NCBI GenBank assembly: GCA_005656395.1
Contig: SRSI01000009.1
Span: forward strand, 1,922,001 to 1,986,000
Reading direction: 5' to 3'
DNA: 64,000 bases
From: Strongyloides papillosus
Lineage: Eukaryota > Nematoda > Chromadorea > Rhabditida > Strongyloididae
In this document: positions 12,627 to 24,074 of the stretch, piece by piece
How the letters are laid out: the number at the start of each line of letters is the position of its first letter
Numbering within the stretch: position 1 is the first letter of the stretch
Made by a program: the position numbers and the translations under genes
Notes under the pieces: generated by a model
Seen by the model: only the letters and a program-made list of their open reading frames with translations
The model's database searches: none
What the model was told of the DNA's origin: nothing

Positions 12627-14475
12627 ATGAAAAATCAAGAAAGAATGTCTTTTGTTTATCAAAGTGATAATCGTTCAATTTCTACTTCTTCTATAAATGC
12701 TTCACAATCTCCTAAAATTAATATATCTAATAGTCCTCTTTTACAAAAAGTTAGAGGAAAAATGTCTTTACAAAATTTTCCACCATCACCAACAATTAAT
12801 ACATTACCACAAAATATAACTTTATCATCTGGAATTGGTAGTAGTGATTTATTTAATGGAAGAACTGTTTCATCAACACCTAGTAGTCCAAAAGTTGAAA
12901 TAAAAAAAGATACATTAAAATTTCGGTATGTCTGGCCAGTTCACGTTTCGTTAAGAAGATTAAGTTCTTTTGAATATGCTATATTTCATATTTCTCCTAA
13001 ATTTGCTACTGTTTATGAGAGAATATCTTTTCAATGGACCTTAAAGATACACGGTAAAGCAAACTTAGGTAATGATGAAGAAGAAAATGAAGATTTAGAG
13101 GGTGAAGATGATTATGTTGCAGTTGCTATATATTATTTAGATGGTCCATCTAATGATGTCACATTAAGAGCACGTGTAAGAATATTAACAGATGGTACAG
13201 ATGATTCTAGTGATGAAACAGTTATTGAAGAGAAATGTTGCGTTAAAGCAACAAAAGGTGTCGAAACAGAGTTGATACAAAGTGATAGAGCATCAATTTC
13301 AAGGTATATAAAAGATAATGTTGGAAAGGAAATTAAACTTGCATTATTAATGGAAATATATGAAGATGTTTTTGATAAAAATACATATTTAAATATGACT
13401 TCTCCAACTCCATTCTCTAGTTTTCTTACAGCTAATTATAGAGCACGAGCTAGTTCATTTTTATATAAAAAGAAAAAACCAACAAGTTCTAGAAGGTATT
13501 TTTTTTAAATTTTGTAATATTAATTTAAATAGTTCTTTTAGTTTTCGAACACATAGAGGAAGAAATAAATATTCTAATATATCATGTTGGAATAAACTAG
13601 ATTATGAAAAGATTTTTAATCAAGTAATGGCTAAAGAAAGAGAACTTCGTGAAAGGGTTGCTTTGCAAAATCAAAAAAATGATTCAAGTGAAGACGAGGT
13701 TGCTAATTGTAAACCTGAAAAAGATAAAAAACTTAGAGTTTCAATAAATTTGGGTAGAAAAGATTCGGAAGAAGATATTGAAAAACATTATCAATGTGGA
13801 ACTGAAGAAGTTGCTAGCGAACATTCTGTTTTATTTAAAAAACTTTTAATAGCATGTTGCGAATCATGCGAAAGAAGAGCTTCTATTTGTGTTCAACAGA
13901 GTGATGATGGTACTGATGACAATGAAAAAGACAATATCGAAAACGCTGAAAAAAAAAGTTTAAGTGATATAGATGAAGATGATGATGTCGACGATTCATC
14001 TGCTCCATTTGAATGCTGTGAAGAAAGTCAAGTAGAAGTTCACGACGCCATGGCAAATATGTATTTTACAAAAGTTGCTTTACCATTAATGGAGTTTATT
14101 GAAGATTTTGCTGATTTTCTTATTGATGCAGAGATAAATGATTTACCCGTACTTAAGAAAGCTTGTGAGAGATATTTATGTACAGAATTAATTACAAAAA
14201 AAGATATAAAAACAAGTATTATATTAGATTTTCTTTTTCTTTCTATGGTTTTCCAATTACCAGTCATGAAAAGCATGACACTTTGTGAAAGCACTGAAAG
14301 ATATAAAGAAATTAGAGATGTTGAAGCATTAATGAAACTAGAAGAGTATCAAGAAATTGATAAAAGAATACGGTCAATGAGTGAAAGGAATTTACCTGAA
14401 TTAATTGATGAAATTAAAAAATTCCGAGAACAAAAAATGAGAGTTCAAAGGGTTCCAAAGAAATTTTCAACATAA
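12627..14475 (+). CDS. MATH-like plus BTB-like domain protein
   Basis: Two exons, 12627-13495 and 13542-14475 (46-nt intron), give about 600 residues. Residues 1-95 are Ser/Asn-rich. About 95-260 resembles a MATH/TRAF-like beta domain (FRYVWPVHVSLRRLSS ... FQWTLKIHGKA). The second exon begins with SFRTHRGRN-type basic residues, then an acidic segment, then a BTB-like end with helices LMEFIEDFADFLIDAEIND and LKKACERYLCTEL, followed by a BACK-like helical tail. If the fold call is right it could be an adaptor for a CUL3 ubiquitin ligase, but that is inference. The start is the first ATG after a T-rich acceptor at 12617. A second acceptor 9 nt upstream (ending 13532) is also in frame and would add three residues. 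Domain assignment is by eye and weaker than for other genes here. Confidence 0.65.
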
Positions 14476-14690
14476 AATCCTCTTTATTTTTCGTAATCAC
14501 AATTCACAAAAACTAATAGTTTATCTATATTAAATAAATTTTAAAATAAACATCTTTCTCGCTCGTTATATTATATTTTAAGAAACATAATAATCATTCT
14601 CACTCAATGATATTAAATATACAAACTTTCAAAAATTATATTTTAATTAATACCATGTTAAACAATAATTTTATATACACAATAAATGAC

Positions 14691-14990
14691 TTATTCATCT
14701 TCATCAGATGCTGGAGGCCCATCATTATCTTCATCTTCGTCATTACCATCAGTTCTTAAAGCTGCTGTTGGGAATGGTCCTGATGATGATGGAGTAGGAT
14801 CATCTGTATCATTTCCAGCATCAGCATTTGGTGTTCCAGGAACTATGTTTAAAGAAGTATTTCTATCCTTTTTATATTGTTCGAACAATTGATGCAATTC
14901 TTCCTTCTCTGGATAGTCATCTGAATACCAAGCAGGTTCTGTTAGTAATAAGGGACATTCAGGATAATTTTGTGGATACATGAAAGCCAT
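14691..14990 (-). CDS. Small acidic protein of unknown function
   Basis: Frame of 99 residues with ATG at 14990, starting MAFMYPQNYPECPLLL. The first half is aromatic and proline-rich (TEPAWYSDDYPEKEELHQLF). The second half is low-complexity and strongly acidic, ending NDEDEDNDGPPASDEDE. The composition and the ATG make it look real rather than a shadow. A T-rich acceptor-like ttctatag lies about 15 bases upstream, so either trans-splicing or a 5' exon is possible. It converges with the MATH/BTB-like gene and is divergent from the Nup88-like gene. No function can be named. Confidence 0.6.
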   Translation of the reverse strand: MAFMYPQNYPECPLLLTEPAWYSDDYPEKEELHQLFEQYKKDRNTSLNIVPGTPNADAGNDTDDPTPSSSGPFPTAALRTDGNDEDEDNDGPPASDEDE

Positions 14991-15373
14991 TATGAGTAAC
15001 CAGTTCTATAGAAATAATCGTTTTATCAAATTTTAATAAGAGCCCGCAAAAAAATAACATAAGTATTTCTCCAAAGAAAATGTCTTCAGTTGAAAATTTG
15101 TACACAAAAATACCATTCATTTTTTTTCTTGAATAGCTGGAAAATATTAGTTAACAGGATCTTTACTATTTTATTGTTTCTAAAGTATTTTTTACAAATA
15201 GAGATTTGATGTACATCAATTCGATAAAATAAACTATAGACATTTTGAAGACTTTTTGTCCTCAAATACCGTCCAAATTTTGTCAATTTCTTTCATTGTT
15301 GAAATTTTGTCTTTAAAACTTTCTTTTAAGTAACATAATACAAAAAATGTTTTTTACTTTTAGATCAGAATAA
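14991..15373. promoter_or_regulatory. Likely bidirectional promoter
   Basis: About 380 bases separate the ATG of the small acidic protein (minus) from the ATG of the Nup88-like gene (plus). This is the only space for both promoters. No individual motif identified. Confidence 0.4.
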
Positions 15374-17391
15374 ATGGTTGTATCTACATTATTTCATACA
15401 TTATTTGGTAAGGAGTGTCACCCTATTATTACAGGATTTCACAAAACTTCAATTATTGTTTTTTTCGATGGCAAATTACAAATTATATTCAATCTCCAAC
15501 CAAATCTTGAGACCGGTGAATTAGATTACTCGAAACGAGTCGTATGTTTTTATTTTTAAATTTTAATTCAAGTTTTTAGAATCTTAATTTAAAACCAGAA
15601 TTGCCAAGAAATTTTGAATGTAAAAAATTAATTGTTTCTCCAAGTAGAAATCATGTAGCAATTGTTGGACACAATGAAGTATTCCTTGTACTACTGTCCT
15701 ATGATTTATCATGTTTTGCATTTAAATTAGAAGACATGAAGGATACATATTATTGTGAATCTTTGGCATTATTAAAAGGTAGACATGGAAAGAAAGTTAA
15801 AATTCGTGAAGCTAAATGGTCTGAAGATGATGAAATATTTAATTCATCTGTAATTGGGTTATTGTTATCTACCAATTCTGTAGAATTATATAGTGTTGTA
15901 AATGTAAATAAACCTATTGCTATAGCAAATTTTGGTTTACTATTTCCAAATGATTCGAATACATTTGGTTTCTCTACAATGCTCGAGAATTTTACATTTG
16001 GGCCAAAATTTGAGAGTGGTGTCACAAATGATCAATTTTACACAATATTTGCTGTAGACAACGAGGGAAAATTTTATACAATATCATTTATCGTAAATAA
16101 GGCTGTTGTTACAAAGATCTGTTCTCCAGTTGGAGAGATTTCTATTTTTGGCAGTAGTACTAAAAATGCATTAAATAATGTATGTGATATATTACTACTG
16201 AATAATTCCTGTAGAGATGAAATTCCGATTTTTGCTGTTGTATCATATTCTGGTGCTGTTATTCATCTTACATCCACTGTGAAAAGTGATATCGATTGGA
16301 AAAATGGTATTCCAGAATTTGAATTATATGTTATTGAGAATTACCAATTACCTACAGTAAAAGTTGAAGCAAAAAATTCAATATTTATTAGTAATGATCC
16401 AACAACTCCAAATCATTATACAATTCAGGATTTGTATGCTTTATATACAGTTGATTATACAACATCTTTAAATAAGTTAATTAGCCAAATGATGAACACA
16501 AATTTCTCTGATCAAACAGAGCCACTGAAATTCCATCAAATTTTTGGTTGTACAGGAACAATAATACCTAATACATGTTCAGTTGTATGTCTAGATGATA
16601 GTGAAATTAAAAAAATGCCGTTACAATCTATTTTATTTTTATGTGTCTGTTCAGATGGGAATATCTTATATCATTGTATTTATCGTGAACTTATGAGAAA
16701 ATCAAAACTACCAGAAAAAAGAGGGAATAGGATAGCTGATGTCCCTCAAAAAGCAACAGAATCAAGTCTTATTTCAGAAATTCTGACAATTATGTCAAAG
16801 AGACAAGTGTTTCCAGCTTTTAAAGTTTCTGAAAAACCCAGTGAAAAGGACCAACTAGAATGCATGATTGATGCACTTAAAATTATACTTAGTAATAACG
16901 AAATTCTTAATCAGGGAATTGAGCGAGGTGATAAAAGTATCGAAGAAATATCAACACTCCACAAAGAAAATTGTGCTTTTGTTGAGAAAGAATTAGACAG
17001 ATTATCAGCATATTTTGATGATCTTATGAAAATAAAAGATACAATTAAATTATGTAGAGATTCAGTAAAAAAATTAATACAAAGAACCGATAAAGTAATG
17101 GAGTATGTTATTCCATCAGATGATGTTCCATTAATAGAAGATGAAGTTAAAACATATGAAAAACTTCAAGATATAGAAAATCTGTGTGAATCAATGAGTA
17201 AAGCTACATTTAATATTTTGGAAGATATTAATAATAAGAAAAATTCTCTTTATGGAACTACAAAGAGTTTTCAATCATCTGTTTCGGGTCAAAAGTTTAT
17301 GCTGATGAAGAATACAAAAGACATCGATGATCTCCAAAAATGGGTTAAAAAACTACAAAATAATACAGAAAATTTTTACGAACGTAACTAA
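15374..17391 (+). CDS. NUP88: Nucleoporin Nup88-like
   Basis: Likely cytoplasmic-face nucleoporin that pairs with Nup214 at the pore in nuclear export. Two exons, 15374-15541 and 15580-17391, are joined phase 0 across a 38-nt intron, giving 659 residues against about 740 in vertebrates. The N-terminal 400 residues fit the Nup88 beta-propeller, with the diagnostic VSPSRNHVAIVGHNEVFL strand pair and REAKWSEDDEIF ... IGLLLSTNSVELYSVVN. The C-terminal 250 residues are helical and charged, compatible with the coiled coil that binds Nup214/Nup62 partners. The assignment rests on propeller motifs and length, and a search should confirm it. A neighbouring locus also encodes an mRNA-export factor (GANP), but I see no operon link. 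Confidence 0.72.
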
Positions 17392-17887
17392 ACTGAATAC
17401 GAAGTGATAACATAAAATACTAAATCTTATATATAAGATTTCCAATATTATTAAATTTAAAGATGTAATGTACTATATACTATGGAAGTTTAAAATGTTA
17501 TTTTTGTAATCATTAACAAAATATCCTTAATATATTTTAACAAACCAACAAAATATACAAAAAAAAATTATTTGGGACTATAAAATCGGTACACTTGTAA
17601 AGAACTTTGTTTCAAATTAAAATGAATATAGTTTTTCCAATTATAATTTTGGCATTGTTATTTACTCATACTGACTGAGAAATTCTTTTTGTTTTTTCTT
17701 TAATTTATACGTATGTTTTTCAATAAATTTTATGAGTTATTTTAAAATTAAATACTACATTATTTAAATTAAAAAGAACTTTTACTTTATGAATTAAGTG
17801 TAAGTTATTGTATAAATTTATATGTAATAAATAATACAAAGTTAAAGAAATTATTAATTAACCTATGGTAGAAGAGGTATTTATAAA
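17392..17887. other. Convergent 3' spacer
   Basis: About 500 AT-rich bases between the Nup88-like stop and the glycerol kinase stop. Probably two 3' UTRs; nothing else seen. Confidence 0.6.
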
Positions 17888-19477
17888 TCACATCCAATTA
17901 CGCGCTCTACTGACAGCATCTCTCCATTTTTTATTTTCTAAAATTCTACAGTTTTCCTCTAGTAAAGGTTTATAATTATTAATAGATGGATGTGTAAACT
18001 TTTTATACTCCTCAACATCTATAATATTTACACCAATACCAGCTGTTATTGCTGCACCAAATCCTGATATTTCACACATAGAAGGACAATCAATTTCTTT
18101 ACCCAAAACATCAGCTTGCATCTGTACGAATGTTTTATTAAATGTCATACCACCATCAATACGAAGTTTATTAACGTTTAAATTTTCAAAATCATTCTCT
18201 ATTGCTGATATCATTTCCTCTGTCTGGAATGCTACACCTTTTAATGCTGCTCTAGTAATATGTGCTTTTGTCGATGATTGTGTTAACCCACATATAATTC
18301 CACGTGCTGTAGAATCCCAATATGGTGTATAAAGACCAGAAAAACATGGTACAAAATAAACACCATCTGTATCTTGAACACTATTAGCTAATTCTTCACA
18401 TTCCTTTATATTATTTATAAAGCTAAGATTATCTCTTAAAAATCGTATAACATTACCACCAATAGAACCAGATCCCTCCACAGCATATACTATTGGTGCA
18501 TTTGGACCAAATTGATATCCAACAGTAGTAATTAAACCAAAGTTTGATACAACTGGTTTATAACCAATATTACACAAAAGAAATGTTCCTGTTCCATAAG
18601 TACTTTTACAATCACCAATATTCAAACAGTTATGTCCTATCATTGCAGCTTGTTGATCACCAACAACACCTGTTAATGGAAAATTTATTAATGGACCATC
18701 TTTGAAATAACCAAAATTTTCTGCTGATGATTTAATTTCTGGAAGAATTGATTTCTTGATATCGAAAAATGTTGTCAATTCATCAGACCATTTTCGTTTT
18801 CCTAAATCTAATAATAATGTTCTTGATGCATTTGTTACATCAGTAGCATGGATACCAGTTAATTTCCAAATCAACCATGAATCAACTGTTCCAACTAGGA
18901 GTGTATCATTATCATATGCTTTTTTAACTTCATCAACATTATCAATTAACCATCTCAATTTCAATGCTGAAAAATAAGGATGGATTGGGAGTCCAGTTTT
19001 AGATTTAAAAAAATCCTTATCTTTATTTGGAGTTTTATCAATAAATTTAGAGGCTAAAGTTGATGTTCTTGTATCTAACCAAACAATAGCATTAAATAAT
19101 GGTTCACTTGTATTTTTATCCCAAACCACTGTTGTTTCTCTTTGATTAGCCAAACCAATAGCTTTGATGTCACTTATCTTATAACCACTATCTATAAATT
19201 TTTGGCACCCTTTATCTATACACTCAACTACAGTTTTATAAATTTCATTAGGGCACATTTCAACATATCCTGTTTGGGGAGTCAATTGATTAACAGGTAT
19301 TTGATGATCAACAACCAATTTTCCTGTCGTCGAGTTGAATATGAGGAATCTAGAGCTTGAAGTTCCCTGATCAATAGCAGCAAGGAAAGGCATACTTTTG
19401 GAACTAAATAATCTTTTACAATCACTAAAACTAATCCATATCAAATTGGATGGTGATACTCTCTTTAACAAATTCAT
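17888..19477 (-). CDS. GK: Glycerol kinase
   Basis: FGGY-family kinase making glycerol 3-phosphate from glycerol and ATP. Single exon of 529 residues. The catalytic core starts at about residue 29 (MPFLAAIDQGTSSSRF, the phosphate-binding DQGTSSSR). It continues through the signature YFSALKLRWLID and the second FGGY signature near DGGMTFNKTFVQMQADVLG. All are intact and full length. The first 28 residues (MNLLKRVSPSNLIW...) are basic, Ser-rich and lack acids until an Asp, like a mitochondrial presequence; starting at the second Met (residue 29) would give a cytosolic form. No intron is visible, unusual for a gene this long in this window but not remarkable. Confidence 0.96.
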   Translation of the reverse strand: MNLLKRVSPSNLIWISFSDCKRLFSSKSMPFLAAIDQGTSSSRFLIFNSTTGKLVVDHQIPVNQLTPQTGYVEMCPNEIYKTVVECIDKGCQKFIDSGYKISDIKAIGLANQRETTVVWDKNTSEPLFNAIVWLDTRTSTLASKFIDKTPNKDKDFFKSKTGLPIHPYFSALKLRWLIDNVDEVKKAYDNDTLLVGTVDSWLIWKLTGIHATDVTNASRTLLLDLGKRKWSDELTTFFDIKKSILPEIKSSAENFGYFKDGPLINFPLTGVVGDQQAAMIGHNCLNIGDCKSTYGTGTFLLCNIGYKPVVSNFGLITTVGYQFGPNAPIVYAVEGSGSIGGNVIRFLRDNLSFINNIKECEELANSVQDTDGVYFVPCFSGLYTPYWDSTARGIICGLTQSSTKAHITRAALKGVAFQTEEMISAIENDFENLNVNKLRIDGGMTFNKTFVQMQADVLGKEIDCPSMCEISGFGAAITAGIGVNIIDVEEYKKFTHPSINNYKPLLEENCRILENKKWRDAVSRARNWM

Positions 19478-20697
19478 AATTTATAGAATAACATAAAATT
19501 ATATAATTGTTTTTTTTAAAAAAGATATATGATTAATAGCACACTTATACTAAAACTTCTCATTGGGTAAATATAATATATAAATTTGTTTTAATTTAAA
19601 TTCATTCAATGGTGAATAGTAAAATGTATCTAATGGGTTATGATATAAAGAAAAAAACTTCTTCAGTATAGGCATTTACAACATAACAACCTCTCAGTCG
19701 CAATTCTTACCTTCTTACATTTATATATTTATAGTGAATTATGATAAATGACCTTTGTTCAAATAAATATTATTACAAGTTCAATTTATAAGAAATGGAA
19801 AATTAATTTTTAAACTTTCAATTTAATTATATAAACAAATAAATGTTTTTAATGTAATTTTCAATCCATCACAAATCGATTGATATCTCTTTTAACAGTA
19901 ATTAGGTAACTTAGCCAAAAGATATAAAAATTCGCATATAAAAATGAAACAATTTCATATTTAACTTTAAACTTGCAAATTTTTTTATATCAATACTTCT
20001 ATTTTTAAAAAATCATTGAACTACTTAATAGTATTTTTTTTATCAAAATAAAATATAAATTCTCTATGACATTTCAAAATTAAAAGTCATTACACAAAAA
20101 GTTAAAATACGGAAGATTGATTAACGTAATGATAAAATAGTCATTATTGGAAAAAGATCACCAATGAATAAGAAATGATATTATTATCATTTAAATTGCT
20201 TATAAACTTTTAAACTATATTTATGGATCACCAACAGAGTGGACACGCCCCCTTTTTAAACAACTTTCAAAACAATTTTAAATATGCAAAATACAAAATA
20301 TACACTTTAAAATGTTTTAAGTAGAAGTAGATTATTTTAAATAAATTAAATAAAGATTTGTTTTATGATTTCTGAATCGTATTAATAGGTGTTAGCTTTA
20401 AGTGAGTAGGTACATGAGTATTCGATTTTCAAGAAAGACGTGCTCTATCGACATTAAAAATCTTTATCAAGATAATTTCGATGTATACTTTATTAAATAA
20501 CAAAAAATAGATTTCAAAACATTTAAAATTTTAATTCTACCCATGTAAAAAATAACGTTAAAATCCACATTTTAAAATATAACAAAAAAATAAAAAATAT
20601 GACTGCAAGTGAATGTTAATTCATAATCTGTATGCAAGTTAAAAAAACGTTACATTATAGGCTTTAACTTCGGATGTAGTAAAAACAGGCCACAATT
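19478..20697. other. Intergenic, glycerol kinase upstream region
   Basis: About 1.2 kb between the glycerol kinase ATG (minus) and the GANP-like stop (minus). It carries one GC-rich CACCC/KLF-type motif (acacgccccct, about 20245) in otherwise AT-rich DNA. No coding frame seen. Confidence 0.45.
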
Positions 20698-23600
20698 CTA
20701 AAGTTCAACAGACTTATTAAAAATTGTTAAAACTTGTCGACGTTTTTGAATTAATTTCGTGTTATACTGCCAAATATTGAAAGCCTTAATAGCAAGGCGT
20801 TTCCTTCTCCTTTCTATAAACTCATTTAATTTCTGCTCCAACTTGATTTTTTCTAATTGCCTCATAATATCCCCACTACTTTTTGGTCGTTTATTGAATT
20901 TTATATCCACAAAAGAGTTTTCATCATGGAAAGAATATCCTCTCTTAATTTTAAACTTTTTAGCAACTTCACTTGAAGAAATGTTTAATGGCTTTTCCGG
21001 TAGAGAGTTTAATATTTTAAATTCATAATTTCGCCTTTTAATATTTTGTCTTGCTATATTAATCCAAAACATTGCACAATTTCTAACGATTCTATTAATC
21101 CGACGTTTTTTTATTCTCTCAAGTTCTTTTCTGACTTCAACTACATGAGATTTAAATACATTTAAAGAAATGTTCCTTATTATTTCGTTTCGTGTGGTAA
21201 AAAGTACATGGAAAAGGAGATGCTTAGTAACAGAAACAATTTCAGTTTCCAGTAAAGTTTTGATTTCAGACCTAAAAATAAATATTTCCTAAAATAATAA
21301 AATAAATAATACCTTAAAGTATTTTCGCATATTTCTTTTAAATTTTTTTTGAAAATTCCATCAATAAAATGTTTGCAAATATTTGTTGAATATAGTGAAA
21401 CAATTTCATCTTTTTGTTTCATTAATTTTTCTTTATTTTTAATATTTTCACTATGATAAACGTCCTTGCAAATTTTTTCAATGACTTCTCTCTTTACATC
21501 TTCAAAATCATTTAAAACATCGTTGGCAATTGATTGAACACAACTTGCTACTTGAATTTCAAATTGAAATGCATTTTTAATAAAGTCAATTTTAATATTT
21601 TGTTTTGTATATTCTGACAATAATCTTGTATAATTACCGATAACTTCGTCCTTTAAACGTTTTTCCTTCAGCAACTTCATTTTTTCAGGATCCATTTTGT
21701 TACCCTCGAGGAATTTTTTAGCAACAACGTCATTGTTATAAAAATCGTTTTCATCAAAGGACAGAGAAATTTCGGGAAATACCGGATCTTCAAGATCTGA
21801 TGTTCCTAATAAAACAGCTGCTAATTGGTCTTTTAATTTCCCATCTATCCATTTATCATTAGTATATTCATCCTCAATTTCAATATCTGTTGTATCAACT
21901 CTGCTTAAAATAAGTAACATTGGATCAGATTTAGAATAGTCCAAGTGATAAAAAGAAGCTAATTTCATTGTATCACAAACATCATCCAAAGCTAATATCT
22001 CAGTTAGGTATTCAAGATGCATTGTACAATTATTGTACGCTGTTAATATAATTTCCATTGCTCTTGATCTAAATTCGGAGAAATAACGATGAAGAAGACA
22101 GCATTGCAGAAAATCACATTCATTTTTTACAATTTGGAAAAATTTCACATAATTATTTGACTGATATTCTTTTACAAGTTTTATTGTTGTTTTCATTTTT
22201 TCTGATTCCATTATTTCTCTCCTATAACGGTTTGTTCTTGATAAAACTTTTGAATCATGAAGATTCATCAATAAATCATAACATGCAAATTCAACTTCAT
22301 TCTTACAAAATATATTTTCCTTTGCCAAATCTTCATAACAATGTCGTATTGAATGCATACTTTTAGATAAATGTTCATTATTTAGTTTTTGTGAAAATTC
22401 TATTGCATTTAGATTACAGAGTCTATATGATACAAATATATGGAATCTAGCACAAGTTTCAAATATTTGAACAGCCTTTTCTGTAGTTATTCCTTGTTGC
22501 ATAAGATCTTTTCTAATAGATCTCGTTCTATGCCATATAAAATCATACCACACTTCTTGAGAATGCTTATCTTCCGGAACAAAAGGAACAATTTTAATAA
22601 AAAGATACCTTAGTGTTTTTATTAAACATTCTTCTGTTCGTAATTCATGTGGTAAAGGATATTCTTGATCAGCAGCACTTCTTTCAAAATCTTTTATCAT
22701 TAAGTTAATATTAAAACTTCCGTCTGGATTACATTCGTATGGTGAAACTCTCTTTTGAACTATCCTAGTGTAATATTCCAACTCTGAACACATGTTTTCA
22801 GATATTCCAATTTTTGAGTCAGCAGTTCTATAATCTGTATCTATTACTCTACCTTTATTCATAATTTGATTACGTTTCTTTAGTATTTCATATTTATCCA
22901 TATCATTAGGACAATGCTTTCCAATTAATGCTTGTAACTCTTTCCTTGCTTGCATTTCAACATCACTAAGTTGTTCAGAAAAAATATCATTTTGAAATGA
23001 CTCTTGATGTGTGGAATCAGAATTTTCAAAAGCCTGCTTCTTATTATTGGTAATTTGTAATTTGTTATTTGTAACTTTATCTCCCGTAATATTTGTTATA
23101 GGTTTTTTCATTGCTGCTAATCTTTTAGATGCTAAAATTCTATCAGAAGAGTCCTTATCTACAAATTTGTTTTTTATAGTATTTCTATCAGAAAAGCCAT
23201 TCACAATAACACCGAATTCATCTTCATCTACAATACTACCTTCCATCAATTTGTTGTTGTAAATAGCCCTTTTTGATACACTCATTCTTTTCATCGTATC
23301 ACTATCCATACGTGTATTTTCATTGGATATCTTTTGTATGTACTTTGATATCCCTAAAAGAGAATTTCCTCCTAATCGTTTACGTGGTTGAATTACATCC
23401 GAAGAGGATTGAAGATTTGAATCATCTGGTTTTATTTGGTTACTTTTTCCACTAGAAATTTTATCATTGTTTTCTGTTGTTTCAGTTTTAAACATACTTT
23501 TTCCAAAAATGGTTTTACTGCTTTCTAAAGTGTTATTTTAAAAGTTAGTAATTATTTAAATACAATATATACATACCAATTTGATTTGCTTTATTATTTA

Positions 23601-23937
23601 TTGAGGCATCATTATCCTTACCTCCAAAAATATCATTAACATAGGGTTTAGAAGATAATTTATTCAAAGTTGAACTACTAGAATTGGAATTTTGAGATTT
23701 CCCACCAAATACAAAAACTTTTTTATCATTTGAAATACTATTTACTTCTTTTAAGGATCCTGAATTAAAGGAAAAAGATGAACCACCATCATTTCCTTTA
23801 TCAAGACTTAATTTAGGCTGTCCAAAGGCAGAAGAACCGAAAATAGACTTTGTTGGTTCCTGCGAATAAGCATTTTTACTACTCTGTTCTGTTGACTGAT
23901 TCTTTGACGACCCACCAAATGAAAAATGAAATGACAT
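20698..23937 (-). CDS. GANP/SAC3-like mRNA export factor with FG repeats
   Basis: Homologue of the TREX-2 scaffold (Sac3 in yeast, GANP/MCM3AP in animals), which links transcription to mRNA export at the nuclear pore. Three exons: 23577-23937, 21313-23524 and 20698-21271, with introns of 52 and 41 nt. Frame continuity across both joins gives 1048 residues. The N-terminus (1 to about 135) carries nucleoporin-like FG motifs (FSFGGSS, IFGSSAFGQ, VFVFGGK, TIFGKS), as in animal GANP. The SAC3 domain lies at about 365-660, with ERSAADQEYPLPHELRTEECL and RTRSIRKDLMQQGI. The C-terminal exon is long, basic and helical (RRRKRLAIKAFNIWQY), where Sac3 binds centrin and Sus1; that role is inferred. The sequences at 20698-21072 and 23545-23937 are terminal exons, not separate genes. 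The gene starts only 137 bases after the stop of a SAC3 paralogue. Confidence 0.88.
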
Positions 23938-24074
23938 AAGTAATGGGAAGTAAAATTGAAGAATAAAAAGAAGCGCTTAACGCCACTACTCCAATTTCTA
24001 ATAAACAAGAAATTTTTTCTGTTCAAGATTATACTAATATATTAAAGAAAAATTTCATTGGTTAGTAAAAATTT

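Noticed and set aside
20698..21072. Separate small gene downstream of GANP
   Set aside because: Reads in frame from the large exon across a 41-nt intron and forms the C-terminus of the GANP-like protein.
23545..23937. Separate FG-repeat protein
   Set aside because: Joins in frame to the SAC3 exon across a 52-nt intron; it is the N-terminus of the same protein.
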